Shown piece after piece: positions 8,518-17,298 of a DNA stretch of 40,897 nt. Source of the stretch: Candidatus Falkowiibacteriota bacterium (GTDB lineage Bacteria > Patescibacteriota > Patescibacteriia > Patescibacteriales > UBA12465); NCBI GenBank assembly GCA_009995495.1, contig JAACPL010000006.1, positions 20,055 through 60,951 of the forward strand, given 5' to 3'. The notes beneath the pieces are model-generated. The model ran no database searches. It had not been told where the DNA came from and was given only the letters and a program-made list of their open reading frames with translations. Made by a program: the position numbers and the translations under genes. Within the stretch, counting starts at the first letter, position 1, and every line of letters starts with the position of its first letter.

Positions 8518-8546
8518 ATTATAGCATATTTATTCAAAAAAGTCAA
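8518..8546 (-). promoter_or_regulatory. Near-consensus promoter driving the 8342-7991 locus
   Basis: On the minus strand TTGACT and TATAAT are exactly 17 bases apart and the -10 is extended (TATGCTATAAT). This is the best promoter match in the window, yet it drives a broken reading frame. The predicted start is near 8511. Confidence 0.8.
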
Positions 8547-8595
8547 TAACAAGCTACATTTTCTCTATTTTTTGTTTAATTTTAGCTTATTTAAC

Positions 8596-8617
8596 AAAAA
8601 CCCCGCCAAAGGCGGAG
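8596..8617 (-). terminator. Intrinsic terminator after rpsU
   Basis: Minus-strand CTCCGCC-TTT-GGCGGGG forms a GC-rich stem with one G-U pair and is followed by TTTTTG. It lies 38 bases beyond the rpsU stop and closes the lepB-hisS-rpsU operon. Confidence 0.88.
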
Positions 8618-8654
8618 TTTCTATTTTGACACATATTAAAACTAACAACAAAGA

Positions 8655-8888
8655 CTAACGACGCATTGTACTTTCCGGTAATTTACCGATACGACGCAAA
8701 TATTCGTTCTTCTTTTTCAAATCCAAACCAATCAAGGCTTTTTTCTTCTGCGCTTGACGATTTTTCGTTGGTTCTACATGTTGTTTGGATCTAGCTTTTT
8801 CAAGTCTTTTACTGTTTTTCAAACCTCGTTTGAATTTTCGTAAAAACCCCTCAAAACTTTCTCCAGGTTTTCTTGTAAAGTCAGCCAT
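8655..8888 (-). CDS. rpsU: Small ribosomal subunit protein bS21
   Basis: The 77-residue basic protein fits bS21, a small-subunit protein that sits near the 3' end of 16S rRNA and helps initiation. Recognisable parts are ESFEGFLRKFKRGLKNSKRL and the EPTKNRQAQKKKA segment that matches the EPT-x-R-x-x-K pattern of the family. It is a little longer than many S21 proteins. The ATG is fixed by a strong Shine-Dalgarno sequence. It begins 2 bases after the hisS stop, so its ribosome site lies inside hisS and the two are probably translationally coupled. It is the last gene of the operon, ahead of a strong terminator. Confidence 0.88.
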   Translation of the reverse strand: MADFTRKPGESFEGFLRKFKRGLKNSKRLEKARSKQHVEPTKNRQAQKKKALIGLDLKKKNEYLRRIGKLPESTMRR

Positions 8889-8890
8889 AG

Positions 8891-10276
8891 CTAATCCTCC
8901 TTTCTAATTTTAATTTTTTTCTCAACTATTTTATTAATCTTTTCCAATCTTTCTTTGATTTTCTTATAAATCACAGTTTCTTGAGCCCCAGAATCCATAT
9001 CACGCATTAAAACGGTTCCATCCATAATCTCTTTTTTTCCTAAAATAAGACAATTTTTAGCACCAATTGCGGCCGCTTCTTCGAGCTGAGCCTTGAGACT
9101 ATCAGATGATAAAGATTGCTTAACGCAGAAACCACTATGACGTAAATCCTCAAAAAGTTGTAAAGATTTTACCTTTGCTTGATCACCAAGCTGGGCGATA
9201 AATATAATATCATCATTTTTCTTATTAATCAAGGCTGATTTATCTTTAATTCTTGAGGCTGTTCTTTCGACCCCAATCGCCAAACCGACGGCTGGAGTAC
9301 TGACGCCACCAAAACTTTCAATTAAATAATCATAGCGACCACCGGCTGCTAAGGAATTTTTACCAATAATTTGTCCGTCATCTGAAATCGGCCAAAATTC
9401 AAAAACACTATCATTATAATAATTAAGGCCGCGAACCAAATAAGGGCTAAAGTTATAAGGCACTTCAAGTTCATCTAAGAATTCTAAAGTTCTTGTAAAA
9501 CGCTCTCTACTTTCAACTGACAAGAAATCTGCAATTTGTGGGGCCTCTTCTCTTAACTTAAGACAATTTTCATCTTTACAATCTAATAAACTTAAAATAT
9601 TTTTAGACAAATTATTTTTACAATGATTACAAAGTTTAGTTTTTTTACCACGCTCTTTAAAAAAGGCTGAAAGCTTTAAAGAATATTCACGACGACAAGC
9701 AGCGTCGCCAAGACTATTGATTTGAACTTGAACTTTAATATTTAATTCTTTAAATAAAGTAATGGCACTAGCAATTAAAATAGCTTCAGTTAAAGGCTTT
9801 TGGTCACCAATAATTTCAAAATCAGCTTGAATAAATTCTCGGTAATTTCCACCTTGTGGTTTTTCACGACGAAAAACTGGACCAAGGGAAAATAGTCTAG
9901 CCCCAACCGGACTCTCGGGACTAATATTTTCTAGATAAGCTCTAACCATGCCTTGAGTTAATTCTGGTCTCAAAGCTTGCTTTTCGCCTTTATCTCCTTC
10001 AACAAAATAAAATTCTTTATCATTATTTCTTCTACTTGATTTTTTATATAAATCAAAATTTTCTAAAACCGGAACTTTAATTTCCTTAAAACTATAAAGA
10101 TTAGCAAGCTCAACTACCTTATTTGTTATCAAACTAAAAACTTCCCCCTCTAAACCAAAAAAATCCTTAACACCGGCGACTCTAGTTGGAAGTTTAATAG
10201 TTTTTTTTTCAGTTTTTTTAAGTCCAGAACCTTCTTTTTTCTTAACGGGGCTAGTCTTTTTCGCTATTTTTGGCAT
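8891..10276 (-). CDS. hisS: Histidyl-tRNA synthetase
   Basis: Class II synthetase that charges tRNA-His. The track ORF begins at 10492, deep inside lepB, but homology starts only after residue 73. The ATG at 10276 gives 461 residues and leaves 10 bases after the lepB stop, so I use it. Motifs: the start of the catalytic domain at LPTRVAGVKDFFG, motif 2 in QALRPELTQGMVRAYL and LFSLGPVFRREKPQ, the His-binding LAAGGRYDYL, and motif 3 AVGLAIGVERT. The C-terminal anticodon-binding domain is present. A small Cys cluster (CNHCKNNL, CKDENC) lies in the insertion. The first 25 or so residues are a Lys-rich extension. It is the middle gene of lepB-hisS-rpsU. Confidence 0.95.
   Translation of the reverse strand: MPKIAKKTSPVKKKEGSGLKKTEKKTIKLPTRVAGVKDFFGLEGEVFSLITNKVVELANLYSFKEIKVPVLENFDLYKKSSRRNNDKEFYFVEGDKGEKQALRPELTQGMVRAYLENISPESPVGARLFSLGPVFRREKPQGGNYREFIQADFEIIGDQKPLTEAILIASAITLFKELNIKVQVQINSLGDAACRREYSLKLSAFFKERGKKTKLCNHCKNNLSKNILSLLDCKDENCLKLREEAPQIADFLSVESRERFTRTLEFLDELEVPYNFSPYLVRGLNYYNDSVFEFWPISDDGQIIGKNSLAAGGRYDYLIESFGGVSTPAVGLAIGVERTASRIKDKSALINKKNDDIIFIAQLGDQAKVKSLQLFEDLRHSGFCVKQSLSSDSLKAQLEEAAAIGAKNCLILGKKEIMDGTVLMRDMDSGAQETVIYKKIKERLEKINKIVEKKIKIRKED
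8896..8901 (-). promoter_or_regulatory. Strong Shine-Dalgarno sequence of rpsU
   Basis: AGGAGG lies 7 bases before the rpsU ATG, inside the last codons of hisS. Most genes in this window have no such site. Confidence 0.85.
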
Positions 10277-10286
10277 ATTATTTTTA

Positions 10287-10856
10287 TTAGTTTTCGTAAT
10301 TAGGCCAAGTATCCTTTCCGAAGAAAAAAATATTTGACAGTGGCCAGCCTCTAAATAAAACCTTACCAATGATAAAATTTTTATTAACAGGACCAAAACT
10401 TCTTGAATCTCTTGAAGATCCTCGATTATCCCCCATAACAAAATATTCATTTGGTCCGACCGCAATTTTTCCTTCGCCATCATTATAAGCAACTAATTTT
10501 TCATCCAAATAGCTTTCTGATAGAGTTAAGCCATCTGGATAACTTGCATTATAAATAATAATCTTAGCATTTTTAATTTGCAGCTCTTCTCCTGGTAAAG
10601 CAATTACTCTTTTAATAAAATATTCTTGAGGATTTTTTGGATAACGAAAAACTATGACCTGCCCCCTAACTGGCTCATTAAAACGATAAGAAAGCTCATC
10701 AATAATTAAATATTCATTATCATGAAAATTAGGCTCCATTGAGGCTCCTTTAACATAAAAAGGTTGAATTAAATAATAACGAACCGGCACGATAATTGCT
10801 AAAGAAATAACGGCAACTTTGACGATTTCCCAAACAAAAATAAAGAACTTCTTCAT
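10287..10856 (-). CDS. lepB: Signal peptidase I
   Basis: Membrane-bound Ser/Lys protease that removes signal peptides from exported proteins; it would process the secreted and surface proteins seen in this window. The 189-residue chain has one N-terminal membrane anchor (about 5-30), the catalytic serine in KGASMEPNF (Ser39), the catalytic lysine in EYFIKRVIALPGE (Lys82) and the conserved GDNRGSSRDSR box. Length is normal for a one-anchor SPase I. It is the first gene of the operon; its promoter is at 10935-10963 and the leader has no Shine-Dalgarno sequence. Confidence 0.95.
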   Translation of the reverse strand: MKKFFIFVWEIVKVAVISLAIIVPVRYYLIQPFYVKGASMEPNFHDNEYLIIDELSYRFNEPVRGQVIVFRYPKNPQEYFIKRVIALPGEELQIKNAKIIIYNASYPDGLTLSESYLDEKLVAYNDGEGKIAVGPNEYFVMGDNRGSSRDSRSFGPVNKNFIIGKVLFRGWPLSNIFFFGKDTWPNYEN

Positions 10857-10934
10857 ATAAAATAAAACTTATATTAAAAATATTTTCAAGAAATAATAAA
10901 CTAAAAATCAAATTAGACGCTAAGACTTAAAACC

Positions 10935-10963
10935 ATTATATCACATAATTAAAAGAAAATCAA
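10935..10963 (-). promoter_or_regulatory. Promoter of the lepB-hisS-rpsU operon
   Basis: On the minus strand TTGATT and TATAAT are 17 bases apart, with an extended -10 (TGATATAAT). The predicted start is near 10928, about 70 bases upstream of the lepB ATG. Confidence 0.8.
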
Positions 10964-11011
10964 GCCTTAATTTACTCTAAAATTAGGTAAAATTAATTAT
11001 TTAGAAATTTT

Positions 11012-11042
11012 AAAAATCCTTAAACCTAAGCTAGGGTTTAAG
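11012..11042 (-). terminator. Terminator overlapping the ruvB stop codon
   Basis: CTTAAACC and GGTTTAAG pair around an 8-base loop that contains the ruvB TAG, followed by GATTTTTA. The last codons of ruvB therefore form part of the terminator stem. Confidence 0.6.
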
Positions 11043-12059
11043 CCCTAAGTGTTTAAAGCCGAGTTCTGTTAAAACTCTTCCTCTAGCTGAACGATCTAAA
11101 AAGCCAAGCTGCATTAAATAGGGCTCATAAACATTTTCAATTGTTTCTAACTCTTCTCCACTGGCCGCCGCTAAAGTATTTAATCCGACCGGGCCACCTT
11201 TGAATTTTTTCGCAATAATTTCCATTAATTCCCTATCAATATAATCTAACCCGAGCTCATCAACTTCTAAGACTTTAAAAGCTTCAAGGCAAATATCTAA
11301 AGAAACTTTGCCGTCACCTTCAACCTGACAATAATCACGAACTCGTTTAAGTAAACGATTAGCAACCCGCGGAGTTCTTCGGCTACGTTTAGCAATTTCT
11401 AAAGCCGCTGATTTTTCAATTTTCACTCCCAAGATCCCAGCGCTTCGTAAAACAATTTTTTCAATATCCTCAATTTGGTAAAAATTTAAATGATGAATTA
11501 TTCCGAAACGATCTCTTAAGGGAGCTGACAATAAACTCGCTAAAGTGGTAGCGCCAATAATTGTAAAACCTGGTAAATCTAAACGTAAAGTCCTAGCGGT
11601 CGGCCCCTTGCCCATAATAATATCAATTGCCCCATCTTCCATGGCGGGATATAAAATTTCCTCAACTGCCTTGCGTAAACGATGAATCTCATCAATAAAT
11701 AAAATATCTCCTTCTTCCAAATTACTTAAGATAGCCGCTAAATCCCCCCCCTTTTCAATTGCTGGGCCAGAAGTAACACGAATATTAGCTCCGGTTTCAT
11801 TAGCAATAACATGAGCCAAGGTAGTTTTGCCTAAACCAGGGGCACCATAAAACAGAACATGTTCAATATTTTCTCCACGATTTTTAGCGGCTTTGATTGT
11901 AATTGCCAAATTCTTTTTTATTTTTTCCTGACCAATATATTCAGTTAGAACCTTAGGCCTTAAAGTAAGTTCTAATTTATCGTCGCTAGGGCTTTCGATT
12001 GGACTAATCAAACGTTCTTCGTTCTTTTCTGATTCAGATTTTTGAATTTTCTTATTCAT
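11031..12059 (-). CDS. ruvB: Holliday junction branch migration helicase RuvB
   Basis: AAA+ motor that with RuvA drives Holliday junction migration in recombinational repair. In 342 residues: [18 protein letters not shown] leading into Walker A GAPGLGKT at 72-79, Walker [11 protein letters not shown] near 119-128, the sensor region [19 protein letters not shown], the arginine-finger-like [15 protein letters not shown], and the C-terminal winged helix with [10 protein letters not shown] and [11 protein letters not shown]. The length is typical. It is the last gene after the M16 peptidase and helicase-nuclease. ruvA and ruvC are not in the window. Confidence 0.97.
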   Translation of the reverse strand: MNKKIQKSESEKNEERLISPIESPSDDKLELTLRPKVLTEYIGQEKIKKNLAITIKAAKNRGENIEHVLFYGAPGLGKTTLAHVIANETGANIRVTSGPAIEKGGDLAAILSNLEEGDILFIDEIHRLRKAVEEILYPAMEDGAIDIIMGKGPTARTLRLDLPGFTIIGATTLASLLSAPLRDRFGIIHHLNFYQIEDIEKIVLRSAGILGVKIEKSAALEIAKRSRRTPRVANRLLKRVRDYCQVEGDGKVSLDICLEAFKVLEVDELGLDYIDRELMEIIAKKFKGGPVGLNTLAAASGEELETIENVYEPYLMQLGFLDRSARGRVLTELGFKHLGLKP

Positions 12060-12104
12060 ATAAATTTATTAATTTAAAAGCATGGCTTCAATCTAAAAAA
12101 GGCC

Positions 12105-15100
12105 TTAGCGCTGACGAAATTCACAAATAGAATTAAAATCACAAAAACCACACATAATTGAAGGTTTAGGCGGGAACTCTCTTTTTTTAATCGCCGCTAT
12201 TTCTTGCATCACTTCAAGACGAAGTTTAGTTATATCTTTTTCATTAGCGCTAAAAGAAAATTTTTGACCGCTCTCTAAAAAATAGTAACTTAAACGACTA
12301 ACCTTTTTTCCCAAAAATTCTTCTAAAAATAATTGATATAAAATTAATTGTCGCTTTTCCTTGAATTCAAGTTTAGTTTTATCTTTGCCAGTTTTATAGT
12401 CAATAATTTCTAAAGTTCCATCCGCTAATCTATCAACTCTATCAATTGCTCCACGAATAATATCGCCCCCAATTTTAAAACTAAAATTTTTCTCAAGTAA
12501 TAATGTTTCAACCGGCTTTTCATTTTGATAATTATGCCAAAAAGCTTTTAAAGCCACTCTCCCTCTTTTTTTATAATCTTCTTTATCTTTTTGACTGCGA
12601 TAACCGTCTTCCTGCCAAAATTCTTGATAAATTTCTAATAAACGGGCTTCACTAAAAAGTTCCACCTCTATATTTTTTTTATTTTTCGTCGAACTTAATT
12701 GAGTAAATAATTCACCCTGCGCCAGACCACCGCTTAAAGTTGGCAATAAAAAATTATAAAGAGTGTTGTGTAAAACGCGACCAAAAATTAAAGACGATTT
12801 ATCACTGTCGGCCGGAATTTTTAAGATAAAAGCAAATTTATACTGCAAAGGACAAACTGAAAAAGCCGCTAATTGAGAAAAAGAGAATCTAGTTGGTAGT
12901 GGATATTTTTCTGCTGGTAATTTTTCTCGAAAAATCTCTAAGGGCCGAGAATTTAAATAATGTAAATCTCTTAAAAATTCATTTTTAGAGCTTAAGGAAA
13001 TCTCAGGCTTGATAATATTTTTTAATTTCAACTCAGAAATAAAACGAGATGGTTTTTTTTCTCTAGTGCCGCCGTAGTCTTTGGCTCCCGTTAAAAACAA
13101 CCTCTCCTTGGCACGAGTAATAGCAACATAAAAAAGTCGTCTTTCTTCTTCTAAATGGAAATCTCCACTAGGCAAAGCTTTTTCTTTAACTAAAGCATCA
13201 GGAATTGAAATTTTTTCTGAACGATTAATGGTTGGAAATTTTTTATCAACCAAATTAACTAAAAAAACATATTTAAACTCTAGTCCCTTAGCTCCGTGAA
13301 CAGTCATAATTTTAACACAGTCACTATCTAAGAAATCTAACTTCAAGGAACCGCTCTCTCCGGCTTCAAGCTCCATATCCATAACCTTCAAAAAATCCTG
13401 CAAACTTAAATCAGCTTCCCCCTCCTCAAGTTTTTTTATTTTTTGATAAAATTGATTTAAAAAAGAATATATTTCTAAATCTCTATCATGGTCAAGACCT
13501 TTTAAAAATCCAGACTCATAAGCAAAGCGTAAAAATATGCGACTTGGACTTGATTTAGAAATTAGAGTTGAATGTTCTTTAATTAAAGCTAAAAGCTTAT
13601 TAACCCTGTCAATATTTTCTTTCTTTAAATTAGAGACTAGTTTAATATTTTCCAAAGTTTCAAATAAAGACCAGTTTTTTCTATTAGCCATTTTATTAAT
13701 TTCGATAATATCAGCGTGAGAGACCGAAAAGACTTCCATATTCAAAACTCTAAACAAAGAAACTGAGTCGTGATAATTATTTAAAACTCGTAAATAGGCT
13801 AAACAGTCTAAAATAACTGGTTTATAATAAAGACCGCGCCAAGACATAAACTGATTAGGAATTTCTTGACGACTTAATTCCTTAACAAAAGGCATCGCCG
13901 TGTCATTAGCCCTAACTAAAATAGCAAAATCAGAAAAAGAGGCTTCTTTGTCTATTTCTTTTAACTCCGCTATTTTTGCAGAAACAAAAGCAATCTCTTC
14001 TTCTTGGTTAGAAAAATTATAAAAATCAATCGGTGAGAAACTGGGATTTTTTTTATAATCGAGATGACTTGCTTTTAACTCTTTAGAAATTTTTAATTTA
14101 TATTCAAGCGTATTGGGATTATTATTTTGAATAAAATCATAAGCTCGGTCTAAAATCTCCTGACGAGAACGATAATTTTCATTTAAGACAATTTCTTTTG
14201 CCTCCGGATAATCATCTTTAAAATGTAAAATATTAGATAAAGAGGCGCCGCGGAATTTATAAATTGATTGATTGTCGTCGCCAACAACAGTTAAATTATT
14301 TTCAGGCGCCGCTAAAAGTTTAACTAATTCATATTGAGCTAAATTAGTGTCCTGAAATTCATCAACCATCACATATTTAAATTGACGACGAAAAAAATTT
14401 AAAATTGCTGGACGTTCACGAAAAAGTTTAAGTAAATAAACAATTAAATCGCCAAAATCCATTAAACCCTCAACTAGTAACAATTCATTATATTTTTTAT
14501 AAGCCAAGGCTAGCTCCATAACTCTTTTTTCTTCATCAAGACTAGTATCTTCTTCTCCATAATCTTCGCCGTCACCACCGTCTTTGGGACTTTTTGCCTT
14601 AATCTCCCTGGTTTTGAATTTGTCCGCATAATCAAGGTATTCTTCCACAGAAATATTTTCATCCTTAAGGCGTGAAAAATGTTTGATTAATTCAGAAATA
14701 AACTTTGTCGGATTACCAAGAGGACGATAATAGTCAAGCTCAAAATCAGAAAAATTATTTCTAATTAAAAGCCACTGATCAGTTTGATTTAATAATCTAA
14801 AGCTAGGATTAAGGCCGATTTCTAAAGCATAGTCACGCAAAATTCGTTCACCAAAACCATGAAAAGTATTAATCCATAAATCCGTATAGCCATAAGGCAA
14901 AACTTTATCCGAGCGCTCCTCAAGTTCGCCAGCGGCCTTTTCGGTAAAAGTTAAAAGTAAAATTTCATCAGTCTTAACCTTTTTTTCTAAAATTAAATAA
15001 GCTAAACGATTAATTAAAACTGTTGTTTTTCCGGTTCCCGCTCCCGCAACTAAAAGCAGTGGTCCTGACCCATGCTTAACTGCATCTTTTTGCGCCTGAT

Positions 15101-15128
15101 TAAGTTTTTTTAATAATTCTTTCATCAT
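12105..15128 (-). CDS. UvrD/Rep-family helicase fused to a PD-(D/E)XK nuclease with Fe-S-type cysteines
   Basis: A superfamily 1A helicase of 1007 residues with a C-terminal nuclease. Helicase motifs in order: Q-motif LNQAQKDAV; Walker A GAGTGKTT (29-36); TFTEKAAGELEER; NTFHGFGERIL; Walker B VMVDEFQDTN; GDDNQSIYKFRGA; NENYRSR; MTVHGAKGLEFKYVFL; VAITRAKERLFL. After about residue 730, FSFSQLAAFSVCPLQYKF opens the nuclease domain, with catalytic-looking GAIDRVD and EIIDYKTGK and the final CGFCDFNSIC. One Cys upstream plus three at the end match the four-Cys Fe-S staple of AddB/Cas4-type nucleases. Together this resembles an AddAB-like resection enzyme in one chain. It lies 12 bases after the peptidase gene and 45 bases before ruvB. 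Confidence 0.9.
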   Translation of the reverse strand: MMKELLKKLNQAQKDAVKHGSGPLLLVAGAGTGKTTVLINRLAYLILEKKVKTDEILLLTFTEKAAGELEERSDKVLPYGYTDLWINTFHGFGERILRDYALEIGLNPSFRLLNQTDQWLLIRNNFSDFELDYYRPLGNPTKFISELIKHFSRLKDENISVEEYLDYADKFKTREIKAKSPKDGGDGEDYGEEDTSLDEEKRVMELALAYKKYNELLLVEGLMDFGDLIVYLLKLFRERPAILNFFRRQFKYVMVDEFQDTNLAQYELVKLLAAPENNLTVVGDDNQSIYKFRGASLSNILHFKDDYPEAKEIVLNENYRSRQEILDRAYDFIQNNNPNTLEYKLKISKELKASHLDYKKNPSFSPIDFYNFSNQEEEIAFVSAKIAELKEIDKEASFSDFAILVRANDTAMPFVKELSRQEIPNQFMSWRGLYYKPVILDCLAYLRVLNNYHDSVSLFRVLNMEVFSVSHADIIEINKMANRKNWSLFETLENIKLVSNLKKENIDRVNKLLALIKEHSTLISKSSPSRIFLRFAYESGFLKGLDHDRDLEIYSFLNQFYQKIKKLEEGEADLSLQDFLKVMDMELEAGESGSLKLDFLDSDCVKIMTVHGAKGLEFKYVFLVNLVDKKFPTINRSEKISIPDALVKEKALPSGDFHLEEERRLFYVAITRAKERLFLTGAKDYGGTREKKPSRFISELKLKNIIKPEISLSSKNEFLRDLHYLNSRPLEIFREKLPAEKYPLPTRFSFSQLAAFSVCPLQYKFAFILKIPADSDKSSLIFGRVLHNTLYNFLLPTLSGGLAQGELFTQLSSTKNKKNIEVELFSEARLLEIYQEFWQEDGYRSQKDKEDYKKRGRVALKAFWHNYQNEKPVETLLLEKNFSFKIGGDIIRGAIDRVDRLADGTLEIIDYKTGKDKTKLEFKEKRQLILYQLFLEEFLGKKVSRLSYYFLESGQKFSFSANEKDITKLRLEVMQEIAAIKKREFPPKPSIMCGFCDFNSICEFRQR

Positions 15129-15140
15129 AAATCTTAAGTC

Positions 15141-16409
15141 CTATCTAAAACTCAAAACTGTTTTAAAATCAGCTGCCTTAACTTTTCCCATTAAAGCTAA
15201 ATTTAAACTAGATTCAACAAAAAATTTCTTAGCCAGTTTTTGTAAATCAGTTGCCTTAATTTTTTTAATTTCTTTTAAAACTTCAGCCGGACTCAGAGCC
15301 TTGCCTCTTAAAACTGCCTGACGAGCATACCAAGAAGCGATTTCATCGGTTGCTTCAAGACGAAGGGCCATTTTCCCAGCCAGTAAATCTTTAGCTTTTT
15401 TAAGCTCAACTTCGGAAATTTTTTCTTGACTAATATTTTTATATTCTTCTAAAATTATTCTAACCGCCTCCTTTACCTTATCAATCGGAACGCCGGCCTG
15501 AGTTGTTAAATAGCCGCTATCGCTATAAAACTCAGTCATAGTTTTAACGAAATAGGCTAAACCATTCCTCTCTCTTAATCTAATAAATAAGCGAGAGCTC
15601 ATTGAGCCACCTAAAACTAAGGCCAACATTTTTAATTTTAGTTCATCTGGATGGCCAATGGCGACAGTTCTCACTCCAAGTGATAAAGCAATTTGATCAG
15701 TTGCCTTAAAAACACTTTTAATCGCTGGTTTAGTTTGGCTTTCTTTAACTTTTAATTTATCCCGCCAAACATTATCTTTAAACTCTAAAGCAATCTTTTC
15801 TAAAACACTAATATCAGCCGTCGAAATTTTTCCCGCTAAAATAATAGATAAACCTTTGGTCCCGTATTGAGCTTTAAAATAATCAATGAAGTCCTGACGC
15901 TTAAAACTACGAATAGTTTCTTTAGTTCCGATTGTATCCCAGCCAGCTGGAGTATCGCCGTAAAGACAACTCTCAAAAACATCTTCAATATGCATCAAGG
16001 GATTATCCTCATACATATTAAGCTCCTCAACAATAACTCCCTTTTCTCTTTCAATTTCTTTTTCATCAAAGAGAGAATTAAGTAACATATCACCCAAGAT
16101 TTTCATCGCCGGCCTAACCTTTGAAGCCACTGTTTTTACAAAATAACCAGTATATTCTTTGCCGGTAAAAGCATTAAATTCTGAACCAAGAGAATCTAAT
16201 TCCGAAGAAATAGTAGCAGTATCAGGTCGTTTTTTAGTGCCTTTAAAAAACATATGCTCTAAAAAGTGGGAAATTCCGCTATTTTTACGATTTTCATATT
16301 TAGAACCAGTCTTAAACATGAACATTATTGTGGCTGTTTTTGCCTCTTTAAGTGGAATTAGGTATAAAGGGATTCCATTTTTTAAGATTCTAACTTTAAA
16401 TTTATTCAT
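15141..16409 (-). CDS. M16 family zinc metallopeptidase
   Basis: Insulinase/processing-peptidase-like enzyme of 422 residues, the usual size of a one-half M16B protein. The inverted zinc motif is HFLEH (His48, Glu51, His52), followed by the third ligand region GVIVEELNMYED (near Glu128). The C-terminal half has SRLFIRLRERNGLAYFV, the conserved R/Y segment that completes the substrate chamber. No signal peptide was seen, so it is probably cytosolic. It begins the operon with helicase-nuclease and ruvB and is divergent from radC. The substrate is unknown. Confidence 0.92.
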   Translation of the reverse strand: MNKFKVRILKNGIPLYLIPLKEAKTATIMFMFKTGSKYENRKNSGISHFLEHMFFKGTKKRPDTATISSELDSLGSEFNAFTGKEYTGYFVKTVASKVRPAMKILGDMLLNSLFDEKEIEREKGVIVEELNMYEDNPLMHIEDVFESCLYGDTPAGWDTIGTKETIRSFKRQDFIDYFKAQYGTKGLSIILAGKISTADISVLEKIALEFKDNVWRDKLKVKESQTKPAIKSVFKATDQIALSLGVRTVAIGHPDELKLKMLALVLGGSMSSRLFIRLRERNGLAYFVKTMTEFYSDSGYLTTQAGVPIDKVKEAVRIILEEYKNISQEKISEVELKKAKDLLAGKMALRLEATDEIASWYARQAVLRGKALSPAEVLKEIKKIKATDLQKLAKKFFVESSLNLALMGKVKAADFKTVLSFR

Positions 16410-16461
16410 ATAGTAAATTTTTAATAGAAATTTAGACGCAACCAGTAAAGGGCGCTTTTTA

Positions 16462-16485
16462 AATTTATCATAAATATGATATAAT
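16462..16485. promoter_or_regulatory. Back-to-back divergent promoters of the M16 operon and radC
   Basis: On the plus strand TGATATAAT (-10 at 16480-16485) precedes radC. On the minus strand TATGATAAATT (-10 at 16462-16467) precedes the M16 gene. Their extended parts share the palindrome ATCATAAATATGAT (16468-16481), so a protein bound there could control both. Confidence 0.5.
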
Positions 16486-16544
16486 TTAAAGTAACGTAAG
16501 AATTATCGCAAATTTAGGCGATAAAGACGGTCAAAGCGAAAAAT

Positions 16545-17279
16545 ATGGCTTATAAAATTATTGAAAGAAACCTAATTTCCATAGACTCCGCTAAGGAGGA
16601 GAGTATTAAGAAATATTTAATTCCCCGAGTTAAAGATTTGCCAAATGACGAAAAACCAAGAGAAAAAATGATTCAAGAAGGTCTCAAGGTTTTAAGCGCC
16701 GCGGAATTACTAGCTATTGTTTTAGGAGTTGGCACAAAAAAAGAAGAAGTAATGGCCATGTCTATGCGTTTAATGCGCGAATATGGTGAAAAAGGAATCG
16801 CCTATCAACAAAACCCAGAAATAATTACTAAAGATTTAGGTGTCCCAATCGCTAAGGCCTGTCAAATTGTCGCTTGCTTTGAACTTGGTCGTCGTTTTTA
16901 CCAAAAAAAATCTGGAATTCATGTTAGTATTAGAAACGCAAAACAAGCTTTTGAATATCTAAAAGATATGGGTTTTTTAAAAAAAGAACAATTCCGTGGA
17001 CTCTATCTAAATACCCATTATCAATTAATTCATGAAGAGGTTATTTCTATCGGCACTCTTGATTCAGCCCTTGTTTCCCCTCGAGAAGTTTTCCGTCCCG
17101 CTCTTGAAAATTCTGCCGCCGCTATTATCGTTGCCCATAATCACCCTTCCGGAGTTCTAAAGGCGACAAAAAACGATGCCGAAATAACGGAAAAACTAAT
17201 TGAAGCCGGTAAAATTATTGGTATTGAAGTTTTAGATCATATAATTATCGGTGGTAATAAATATTCAAGCTTAATTTAA
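16545..17279 (+). CDS. radC: RadC family JAB/MPN-domain protein
   Basis: The 244-residue protein is full length for RadC. The N-terminal helix-hairpin-helix-like part has LSAAELLAIVLGVGTKKEEV. The C-terminal MPN(JAB) domain carries the metal motif AHNHPSGVLKATKNDAEIT, where the two His and the downstream Asp bind zinc, with GTLDSALVSPREVFRPAL before it. The biochemical role of RadC is unsettled despite its name as a repair protein. An N-terminal extension of about 25 residues precedes the usual RVKDLPNDEKPREK start region. It has an extended -10 promoter shared with the divergent M16 operon, and a small unknown gene follows 19 bases on. Confidence 0.93.
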   Translation: MAYKIIERNLISIDSAKEESIKKYLIPRVKDLPNDEKPREKMIQEGLKVLSAAELLAIVLGVGTKKEEVMAMSMRLMREYGEKGIAYQQNPEIITKDLGVPIAKACQIVACFELGRRFYQKKSGIHVSIRNAKQAFEYLKDMGFLKKEQFRGLYLNTHYQLIHEEVISIGTLDSALVSPREVFRPALENSAAAIIVAHNHPSGVLKATKNDAEITEKLIEAGKIIGIEVLDHIIIGGNKYSSLI

Positions 17280-17298
17280 AATTTCCACTCTTTTTAAA

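Noticed and set aside
8440-8658. Plus-strand ORF overlapping the rpsU terminator
   Set aside because: It covers a strong minus promoter and the terminator; the translation is low-complexity Phe/Asn.
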